Below, piece after piece: positions 9,062-15,622 of a stretch of DNA of 36,436 nt. This DNA comes from Streptomyces sp. 35G-GA-8. Lineage in GTDB: Bacteria; Actinomycetota; Actinomycetes; Streptomycetales; Streptomycetaceae. A program made the position numbers and the translations under genes. Positions within the stretch are counted from its first letter, which is position 1, and every line of letters begins with the position of its first letter. The notes under the pieces are model-generated. The model was given only the letters and a program-made list of their open reading frames with translations, made no database searches and was not told the origin of the DNA. The DNA lies in the NCBI RefSeq assembly GCF_023534745.1, contig NZ_JAMHJQ010000003.1, positions 636,357 through 672,792 of the forward strand, in the 5' to 3' direction.

Positions 9062-10008
9062 GCGAGGTCACCTTCCGATCCGTCTTCGTGCGGGGTGGGT
9101 GTGTCTGGGTTGCAGGCCGCGCTGACCAGGTCTGCGCTCTGCTCGGCGTCAAGCGGGGTGACGGTGATCTCGGCAGCGGTGAGCGCACGGGCAGCCTCGG
9201 CCACTCGCTGGAGTGCCCGCCCCGCGCCCGCGTTGCGCCGCACACCGTGCGCCGCAGGTTCTTCGCGGGCGACCAGCACGATCTGCCGGCCGAGCAGGTT
9301 GCCGCCGGTGGCAAGGTCGGCGAGGAAGTCGGCATGCGCGCGGGCAGCCTGTTCCAGCGCCGGGTGCGGCAGCGCGGCGGCATCCTGCTGCAGGATGCCG
9401 GCGAGCGGTGCGAGGTCGATGCGGTGGCAACGCACCAGCAGTTGCGTCGGGCCGGTCAGGGAGTTGAGCCAGCGCGCGAACCCCGCGGCCAGGCCCTGCT
9501 GTTCGGCCGCTGAACGCAGCTCGAAGTTGACCGTGGAGCACGTCGCCAAAGCCGCCTTGCCCGCGCCGCGCAGATCGAGCACGCCACCTGTGGTGATGCC
9601 GTCGTACGGCATGTGCATCGCGGCCGGGGGCGGCCGGTCGGCCCCGGCCCATCTATCCGGGACGATGCCGGGCAGCGGCGGTACTCCTTCGGGGGCGTGC
9701 ACCCGGCGTTTGGGCGTGCGGGCATGGGCGAGCGCAGCGAGCAGGAAACGGTCCAGGCCGATGCCGTCCCGCCGGCCGAGCGCGAGCGCGGCCACCGTAC
9801 CGGCGAGCGGAATCACCAGGGCCGTATACGCGAGCGGCGCCATGAAAGGGCGCGTCGCCCACCAGCCGCCGTACAACACCATTGCGGCGACAGCGAGGAT
9901 GGCCGTCTGCCGGGCCGTGAACGGTCCCAGGAGGCGGTCGGGGCGCGCGATGTCGGCGGGGATGCGAGTGGCGTACGGGGTGTCCGCCCTCTCGTCGGGC
10001 TGGGTCAT
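9058..10008 (-). CDS. PrgI-family (VirB3-like) membrane protein with long soluble domain
   Basis: A 316-residue protein. Residues 1-90 match the PrgI family (PF12666): a short cytoplasmic lead (IPADIARPDRLLGPFTARQ), then two adjacent membrane helices (TAILAVAAMVLYGGWW and LAYTALVIPLAGTVAALAL). The remaining 220 residues are soluble. They include NFELRSAAEQQGLAAGFARW and a following LLVRCHRIDL strand, which resemble the N-terminal domain of VirB4 proteins. PrgI normally sits beside VirB4, as here, and is thought to dock it to the membrane. It overlaps virB4 by 4 bp and lies 6 bp after the VirB6-like gene. Confidence 0.8.
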   Translation of the reverse strand: MTQPDERADTPYATRIPADIARPDRLLGPFTARQTAILAVAAMVLYGGWWATRPFMAPLAYTALVIPLAGTVAALALGRRDGIGLDRFLLAALAHARTPKRRVHAPEGVPPLPGIVPDRWAGADRPPPAAMHMPYDGITTGGVLDLRGAGKAALATCSTVNFELRSAAEQQGLAAGFARWLNSLTGPTQLLVRCHRIDLAPLAGILQQDAAALPHPALEQAARAHADFLADLATGGNLLGRQIVLVAREEPAAHGVRRNAGAGRALQRVAEAARALTAAEITVTPLDAEQSADLVSAACNPDTPTPHEDGSEGDLA

Positions 10009-10014
10009 GCGGGT

Positions 10015-11928
10015 TTACCTCCGGGGCGGTTCGAGGGGCAGTCGCAGCTGCATGGGGCGCGGCGGGCGTACGCGTACACGCGTGGCGGGAACGGGCAGGA
10101 CCAGCTGACGAGCACGGGGCACCCGGGCGGGGCGAGGCGGTGACGGTGCGGTGGCCCTGACGGAGGCCGCCGCCTGGGGTAGGGCGGGAGTACGGTCGGC
10201 GCGGATCGGCAGCCACATCTGGGTGGACCTGGGCGACCGGGCTGGAGTGCGCCGGACGGCGACGGGGAGAGCCAGTTGCCGTGTCCGGCGAGCCTGGGCG
10301 GGATGGATCACGGCGCGAGGACCTCCCGGTGTACGGGCGAGGGAAGCGGCGCTCGGGGTGCGGAGGCGCGAGGAAGCCCGGCCCGGCCTTGGTACGGCGG
10401 CGCCACGAGCACCGGCTGCGGCGGGCGTGGACGCGGCGAGAACGGCGCCCACGCGGCGCCCATCCGGCGCGGCCGGGGCACCGGGGGTGGGCCGGCCCGC
10501 TCCTCCGGGGCGGCCCAGGGCAGCACGGCCACCGGCGAGCAGAACCCGGCCCCGCACATCCCCACCACGCCCTTGCCCGGCCGAGCGCGGACGACCGTGG
10601 CCACTCCCGCCTCTGCCTCCCGGCCCGCTCCGTCCCGGACGGACACCTCCGCCTCCCGGCCCGCTGCGGCCGGGACCGTATCCGGCACCTCCGCCACCGC
10701 CGCCGGGGCGGTGGCGGAGCAGGCTCATACCGGGCAGGTAGTGGTCCATGAGCCGGTACATCGCCAGGTGCTTGAGCATCCGCACGGCGGTGGGCGGGTG
10801 CGGGTTGTGCACGGGAGTCCCGCGCAGAACGACCTGGAGAGTCCAGCCGGGAATCTTGAACAGCACCCAGAACAGGGCGACTCCGGCGAGCATCGTGCCC
10901 AGCTGGTCGGATCTGGGGATGCCCAGGGTGGTGGCGCCGGGGGCGAAGAAGAGTTTCAGGGCGAGGACGAAGGCCATCGACTGGGCGACCTGGATGACCA
11001 GGCATCCGGCCAGCGCGCGCCACCACAGCCGGGCGACGGGATCGGTCAGCGGATGGGCGTGACACGCCAGCATCAAGGGCGCGGCGACGGCGATCAGCGC
11101 CAACACCGCGACACGCACCAGGAAGCCGATCAGCACGGCGAGGACCAGCGCGATCATCATGATCGCCAGAATCAGCAGATACAGCTTGAGACCCGGGGCG
11201 CCGAACAGGGCGAAGGGCAGGACGCGTTCGACCATGCCCTGCCCGGCGTCGGCCATGTCGGTGGCCATGATCGCGTGGGCGAGGGCGTTGGACAGGCTGA
11301 TCGCCTTGCCCATCACGGTCAGGGAGGTGGCCGCCGCGGCCATCCCGAGCAGCAGGCGCGGGACGATCTGCTGCAGGGCGTAGCGGGTCTGGACGGTCTC
11401 GTAGCCCATGACCGTGATGCCGCCCGCGGTCACGAACAACACGTAGATCCCGGCCGTGATGCCCAGCATGGCGGTCCACAGCTTCTTGATGTCGGCATGC
11501 CGCGTGACATCGGGGGTGGCCAGCAGAGTATCGGCGAGGAACTCCCGGACCGGCTTCATGATCTGCTCGATCAGCATGCCGAGGAACGAGGTGATCGCGT
11601 TCACGATCACGCCCGGGATGTCGAGGAGGTCCCCGAAGCCGAAACCATCACCCCCGGGTTCGCAGGAGACGCCGCCTGCCTCGCACGCCGGGGGCGTAGG
11701 ACGAGGGGTCGGCTCGGGGGATCGAGGCCGTTCCGGCTGCTGTCTGGGGAGGTCCGTCGCGGGGGTCGGGCCGGGGGCGGGAACAGGCTCCGGCTCCGGA
11801 GCCGCCGGTACTGAAGAAGCCTGGTCCGCAGTGTGCGCGGCGGCATACTGAGCGGACAGCGGAACCAGGGCGAAGAAGACCAGGAACAGCAGCTGTAACG
11901 CGCGGACCAGACGCCGCGTGCGGGTCAC
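10015..11928 (-). CDS. VirB6/TrbL-like polytopic channel protein with Gly/Pro/Arg tail
   Basis: A 637-residue membrane protein starting at GTG 11928, which overlaps the upstream stop by 4 bases (GTGA); the open frame runs about 490 bases further upstream, but that part is shadow. Residues 1-32 look like a signal peptide (LLFLVFFALVPLSAQYAAAH). A Pro-rich linker follows with two Cys (PACEAGGVSCEPGG). Residues about 95-400 carry an amphipathic region (IPGVIVNAITSFLGMLIEQI) and five or six membrane helices, as in TrbL/VirB6 proteins. Residues 430-637 are a basic, disordered Gly/Pro/Arg/Ala tail, probably cytoplasmic, containing four spaced QLxLP-like motifs. It is probably the central inner-membrane channel component. 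Confidence 0.8.
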   Translation of the reverse strand: MTRTRRLVRALQLLFLVFFALVPLSAQYAAAHTADQASSVPAAPEPEPVPAPGPTPATDLPRQQPERPRSPEPTPRPTPPACEAGGVSCEPGGDGFGFGDLLDIPGVIVNAITSFLGMLIEQIMKPVREFLADTLLATPDVTRHADIKKLWTAMLGITAGIYVLFVTAGGITVMGYETVQTRYALQQIVPRLLLGMAAAATSLTVMGKAISLSNALAHAIMATDMADAGQGMVERVLPFALFGAPGLKLYLLILAIMMIALVLAVLIGFLVRVAVLALIAVAAPLMLACHAHPLTDPVARLWWRALAGCLVIQVAQSMAFVLALKLFFAPGATTLGIPRSDQLGTMLAGVALFWVLFKIPGWTLQVVLRGTPVHNPHPPTAVRMLKHLAMYRLMDHYLPGMSLLRHRPGGGGGGAGYGPGRSGPGGGGVRPGRSGPGGRGGSGHGRPRSAGQGRGGDVRGRVLLAGGRAALGRPGGAGRPTPGAPAAPDGRRVGAVLAASTPAAAGARGAAVPRPGRASSRLRTPSAASLARTPGGPRAVIHPAQARRTRQLALPVAVRRTPARSPRSTQMWLPIRADRTPALPQAAASVRATAPSPPRPARVPRARQLVLPVPATRVRVRPPRPMQLRLPLEPPRR

Positions 11929-12308
11929 TGACCGCCCCCGCCGTCTCCCGTGCCTACGATGCCCTGCAGCACCGTCACGATCACGGGGGCCAGGAGCGCC
12001 AGCCCGTAGCCGATGGCCGCGGCCTTCAACGCCCTCTTGGCGGCCTCCACTTCCCCCGGATCGCCCCCGGCCATCAAGTAGCGCAGCCCGCCGAAGGTCA
12101 GAAACAGCGTGGCGAGCCCGGCAAGGAGACCGACAACCCAGTTCCGCAGATTCCTGATCACGGTCGGAATGTCCGAGACCGCCCACACGTATGACGCGTC
12201 CACCAGCACGATGAAGAGGACGCAGACGGCGGTCAAGCCGAACCGGGCCACCCATCGGCCCGCCAGGCCGACCAATGGCCGACGTGGCCGGCGGAGTCTT
12301 GTGAGCAT
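11925..12308 (-). CDS. Small VirB2/TrbC-like membrane protein (pilin-like)
   Basis: A 127-residue protein from ATG 12308, which has GGAGG 10 bases upstream; the frame is open further up, but no other start has a site. A basic N-terminus is followed by a long hydrophobic signal-like helix (GLTAVCVLFIVLVDASYVWA). Two more hydrophobic helices follow (VVGLLAGLATLFLTFGGLRY and AIGYGLALLAPVIVTVLQGI), separated by the short charged loop MAGGDPGEVEAAKRALKAA. Size, topology and position as first gene of the operon fit VirB2/TrbC pilin-like subunits of Gram-positive systems. Assignment rests on topology and context, because VirB2 sequences diverge strongly. Confidence 0.7.
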   Translation of the reverse strand: MLTRLRRPRRPLVGLAGRWVARFGLTAVCVLFIVLVDASYVWAVSDIPTVIRNLRNWVVGLLAGLATLFLTFGGLRYLMAGGDPGEVEAAKRALKAAAIGYGLALLAPVIVTVLQGIVGTGDGGGGQ

Positions 12309-12674
12309 GGCGGACGCACCTCCAGCGGGACACAGCAGGGCAGCAGGAGAAAGCGGAAAGGAGCGGAGAGAGAACGCGGACATGTCGCGCGTTGTCATGC
12401 ACCCGAAGTGGGGTGAGCACCGATCCCTCGGCCCGGGGCCGTCCTCCTTACGTGAGCGACGGGCGGGAACAAGGCGGTACTCGGGTGTCAGCACGAGACG
12501 GAGGTGCTCACCCCACCTGGCAGCAAGAACCCGCCAGCGCAATGCTGTCGGGTCCTTGTCGGGCGGCTGCCTCCGGGTGCCTGGCATGCATCCGGCGGCA
12601 GCCGCTTACCCGTAATAGAGACTCACCGAGCGGAGATTGACATCCGCGGCCAGAGTGCCTCCGTACGGCTCAAC
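12309..12674. promoter_or_regulatory. Leader and promoter region of the transfer operon
   Basis: 366 bp without a convincing gene, between the sigma-like gene's stop and the first transfer gene. It should contain the operon promoter. The main structure is the widely spaced 14-bp inverted repeat at 12408-12421 and 12503-12516. Confidence 0.5.
12408..12516. promoter_or_regulatory. Pair of inverted 14-bp sites upstream of the transfer operon
   Basis: GTGGGGTGAGCACC at 12408-12421 recurs as a perfect reverse complement at 12503-12516, with 81 bp between. Each copy contains the hyphenated half-palindrome GGTG-x-x-CACC. The pair lies 100-208 bp upstream of the first transfer gene's ATG. It could be a two-site operator that loops the promoter, or a long-range RNA hairpin in the leader. 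Confidence 0.5.
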
Positions 12675-13499
12675 TCACCGCTCGCGCAGCCGACCCGTCA
12701 GGTAGTCGGCCAGGTGCTGCTCCGCGGCGGCCCGGTGGCGGTAGAGCTGACGTGTACTCACCCCGCGCTCGATGGCAAGGCGCTGCACCGGCTCACCCTC
12801 CAGACGCGTACGGGCGATCAGCCGCGCCTCGTCGACATTCACGGCACGCGCTTGGACCGCGCGGGCCAGCACCGCGTACTCGTCCCCCTGCCCGGCGTCT
12901 TCAGCGACATCGGCGACGGCCGGCCAACCAGCTCCGACCGCAGAGACCGCGAGCTGTTCCAAGTGCGCCTGTGACGCCAGCGGTCCGGTCTCCCGTACTG
13001 CCTGGCGGCGCGCCGCGTACACCAGGCGGTGCACCGCCCGGTCGGCCGCCGCGAACAGTTCCCGGCCCACATCTGCGGTGTTCACGTCCACCGTGTGCAG
13101 TGCGGCGGCGACAGCGGCCAGGGCCTCCTGCTCCACCTCGGCGCGCTCCAGGTGAGCCGGACGCGCCAGACGGGCCAGCATCCGGCGCAGCACCGGCACG
13201 GCCATTGCGATGGCCACCGTGTCCCACGGCTGGCCGAGCCGCTGGGCACGGCGGACCACCTCACTCCAGGTCCGCTCGCGCAGCGCCGGAGCGGTGGCGG
13301 GGTGGGCGAGACAAGTACGCACCTGGTCGACAGGCAGGACGGGCTGCTCCGGCTCCTCGCAGACCAGATGCGCGGGCAGCGTGAGCGGCTGTCCCGCTGC
13401 GGTGAGCGCGAGGAAGGACTCCTCCAGCGCTTGAAGTGGGGAACGGCCCTCGGCGTACGGGCGGGCCGGGCGTCGGTCGGGACGGTGTGAGTCGTGCAT
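12675..13499 (-). CDS. Sigma-factor-like HTH regulator
   Basis: A 274-residue cytoplasmic protein from ATG 13499, which has AAGGAG 6 bases upstream. Residues about 60-190 are all-helical (WSEVVRRAQRLGQPWDTVAI, VPVLRRMLARL, AEVEQEALAAVAAAL) and recall sigma-70 region 2/3 packing. The last 50 residues hold a region-4-like helix-turn-helix (PVQRLAIERGVSTRQLYRHR, then AAAEQHLADYL). It lies on the same strand upstream of the transfer operon, so it may activate that operon. No -10-binding aromatic motif could be verified, so a non-sigma regulator with a sigma-type HTH is equally possible. Confidence 0.55.
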   Translation of the reverse strand: MHDSHRPDRRPARPYAEGRSPLQALEESFLALTAAGQPLTLPAHLVCEEPEQPVLPVDQVRTCLAHPATAPALRERTWSEVVRRAQRLGQPWDTVAIAMAVPVLRRMLARLARPAHLERAEVEQEALAAVAAALHTVDVNTADVGRELFAAADRAVHRLVYAARRQAVRETGPLASQAHLEQLAVSAVGAGWPAVADVAEDAGQGDEYAVLARAVQARAVNVDEARLIARTRLEGEPVQRLAIERGVSTRQLYRHRAAAEQHLADYLTGRLRER

Positions 13500-13975
13500 G
13501 GCGCTGCTCCTTGTGGGGCGTGGCGGACAACGTCTGCCGCCACCCCTTTCACCGCCCAGTGCCACCGGCGGACCGGCCAAGCGCCAACGCCGCACCACCT
13601 CCGACCCCCTGGCGCGGCGTGTGCGATGACCCGTCACCGGCCCGCCCCACCTGGCCTGCACCGCCGCCACAACCGCCCCATCGGCTGTCGAACACAAAGA
13701 AATTTCCCGCCACGCCCTCCGGCGCGTGATGGTGCCCGTGCGGGTGGCCCGGCAGTGGCTCGCAGGTGGCCCGGCACTGGCCCGGTGGCCTGATGACCTG
13801 CACAAAGGCAGCCAGCTGCAAGGAGTTCAACCTGGACGCGGTGCCCGCGCCGCTCCCGCCTCACTGACGGTTCGAACACTCCGGGCGGCCATGGCAATCC
13901 GGCCCGGCCGCTTCCCTATTACTTCACGTCAGCACAAGAGGGATCCGATCCCCGCATACCGGGCGCCACCCGCCG
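13500..13975. other. Divergent intergenic region between regulator and methyltransferase genes
   Basis: About 475 bp with no convincing gene. It lies between the leftward sigma-like gene and the rightward methyltransferase-type genes, so both promoters are probably here. It contains the direct repeats at 13743-13791 and a short AT-richer patch near 13690-13710. Confidence 0.4.
13743..13791. repeat. Short direct repeats with 22-bp period
   Basis: GGTGGCCCGGCAGTGGC (13743-13759) and GGTGGCCCGGCACTGGC (13765-13781) differ at one base and start exactly 22 bp apart, two helical turns. A shorter GGTGGCC copy follows at 13785. Same-face spacing suggests cooperative protein binding between the divergent genes. 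Confidence 0.45.
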
Positions 13976-14635
13976 ATGCCCAACACACCATCCCGAGACC
14001 GAGGCACCGCTCGCCCCCAGACCACAGGCTCGCTGCCGATCACCGTCTGGTTCCCCGCCCCTTACCAGCCCAACGCCGTGCCCGCCCCGGGCAGAGTGCT
14101 GCCCGACTGGGCGATCGAGAAGATCCACGCAGAGTTCACCCACCGCCCCGGCCACCTTCCCACCCCCCTGCTCACCCTCTCCATCGGGGACACCGAGCCG
14201 GGCATGGACGCCCGCACCCCCTGCACAACGCACACCGACACCGCCGACGGAACAATGGACAGGCCAGCGGTGTTGCTCGCCGAACTCCACCCCGATGCCC
14301 TGCCCGTCGGCCCCCTGACACCAGCCGCAAGCGAGATGCCCGGGGCGATGGAGAACGGCTGGCCCGGCTTCTTCCACCGCGCCCACCGCCTCATGCCCGC
14401 CGACGGACTGCTCCTCCTCGCCACCCGCCAGCACCGCGACGCCGGAGGACTCACCGACCCCCTCGGCTCACTCATCGCCTGCGCACGCACCGCCGGCTTC
14501 CGCTACCTCCAGCACATCGTCATCGCCCACACCCACCCCGCCGAAGACCGCCTCGTACCCAACCCGCCCACCGACGCCGCCCCCGGAGTCACGCACAGCG
14601 ACCTCATCGTCCTCACCGCGATCCACCACGTCTGA
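13976..14635 (+). CDS. Methyltransferase-fold-like hypothetical protein, apparently lacking catalytic motifs
   Basis: 219 residues. The C-terminal half has the strand/helix pattern seen in the second half of amino-DNA methyltransferases (FFHRAHRLMPADGLLLLATR, then LIACARTAGF, HIVIAHTH, and final SDLIVLTAIHHV). AELHPD occupies the place where DPPY would be, and no FxGxG-type AdoMet motif is present, so it is probably not an active enzyme by itself. It lies 18 bp before the next methyltransferase gene and could be a partner subunit or a decayed half. No good ribosome site precedes ATG 13976, so the start is uncertain. Confidence 0.55.
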   Translation: MPNTPSRDRGTARPQTTGSLPITVWFPAPYQPNAVPAPGRVLPDWAIEKIHAEFTHRPGHLPTPLLTLSIGDTEPGMDARTPCTTHTDTADGTMDRPAVLLAELHPDALPVGPLTPAASEMPGAMENGWPGFFHRAHRLMPADGLLLLATRQHRDAGGLTDPLGSLIACARTAGFRYLQHIVIAHTHPAEDRLVPNPPTDAAPGVTHSDLIVLTAIHHV

Positions 14636-14653
14636 AGGATCGAGGAGTTCACT

Positions 14654-15622
14654 GTGCCCTCACCCGTCTCGGTCTGGAACACCGCCCCCACCTCCGCCCC
14701 CAACCAGCGCAAAGGCCGCTACGTCCCCGGCTCCGCCGCCCACCCCGCCAAAATGCTCCCGGCCATCGCCGCCCACGCCATTCGCACCTACACCCGCTCC
14801 GGCGACCTCGTCCTCGACCCGATGTGCGGCATCGGCACCACCCTCGTCGAAGCGATTCACCTCGGCCGCTGCGCACTCGGCATCGAATACGAACAGAAAT
14901 GGGCCCGCCTCGCCCGCCTCAACGCCGTCTCCGCCGGCCACGAAGGCGGCACCGGATCAGGCGCTGTCCACTGCGGCGACGCCCGCCGGCTCACCCACCT
15001 CATGCCCGCCACCCTGCACGGCGCGGTGGACCTCGTGATCACCTCACCCCCGTACGGATCCAGCGTCCACGGCCAAGTCCGCTCCACCCGCGAAACCGGC
15101 ACACCCGGAGTGGTCAAGAAACACTTCCGCTACGGCCACGACCCCGCCAACCTCGCCCACGTCTCCACCGACCGGCTCCTCGACGCCTTCACCGAAATCC
15201 TCACCCAGTGCCGCATCATGCTCCGCCCCGGCGGCACCGCCGTCGTCACAACCCGTCCCTGGCGCGAACGCGGCGAACTCATCGACCTGCCCTCCGCCGT
15301 CCTCGCCGCCGGAAGAGCCGCCGGACTCACCCCCACCGAACGCTGCGCCGCCCTCCTCGCCGGCATCCGCGACAGCAGGCTCATCGCCCGCCCCTCCTTC
15401 TTCCAGATGAAGAACGTCCGCGACGCCCGCCGCCAAGGCATCCCCCTCTCCGTGGTCCAGCACGAAGACGTACTGATCTTCACCCGACCCGGCACCGGCG
15501 CGAACTCAAACACACTCAACCTCGCCACACACGACACGCGGAACGAGGTCCCGTACCGCCGGGCAGCGGGCAACCTCGACTCCCCTCCACTCCCGCACCT
15601 GCATCCGAAAGGCCGCCCGTGA
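14654..15622 (+). CDS. Amino-type DNA methyltransferase (N4-cytosine/N6-adenine, beta class)
   Basis: A 322-residue enzyme starting with GTG 14654 after a GAGGAG site. The AdoMet motif LDPMCGIGTT (54-63) is followed by VEAIHLGRCALGIEYE. The catalytic motif TSPPYG begins at residue 130; the TSPPY form is commonest in N4-cytosine enzymes but also occurs in N6-adenine ones. The N-terminal HPAKMLPAIAAHAI motif, needed for the fold, is intact. A substrate loop (HGQVRSTRET) follows the catalytic motif. The stop overlaps the next gene by 4 bases. No endonuclease gene is nearby, so it probably works as an orphan that protects incoming DNA or alters expression. Confidence 0.85.
   Translation: MPSPVSVWNTAPTSAPNQRKGRYVPGSAAHPAKMLPAIAAHAIRTYTRSGDLVLDPMCGIGTTLVEAIHLGRCALGIEYEQKWARLARLNAVSAGHEGGTGSGAVHCGDARRLTHLMPATLHGAVDLVITSPPYGSSVHGQVRSTRETGTPGVVKKHFRYGHDPANLAHVSTDRLLDAFTEILTQCRIMLRPGGTAVVTTRPWRERGELIDLPSAVLAAGRAAGLTPTERCAALLAGIRDSRLIARPSFFQMKNVRDARRQGIPLSVVQHEDVLIFTRPGTGANSNTLNLATHDTRNEVPYRRAAGNLDSPPLPHLHPKGRP

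Noticed and set aside
8141-10108. A 655-codon plus-strand frame opposite VirB4 and PrgI genes
   Set aside because: Antisense shadow with no domains and no ribosome site; both opposing genes are well supported.
11929-12420. N-terminal extension of the VirB6-like frame to 12420
   Set aside because: It would cover the pilin-like gene on the same strand and lacks a ribosome site. GTG 11928 gives a 4-base coupled overlap and a good signal peptide.
13861-13900. GGTTCGAAC resembling a tRNA T-loop
   Set aside because: There is no flanking 5-bp stem, acceptor or anticodon arm. No tRNA gene was found anywhere in the window.
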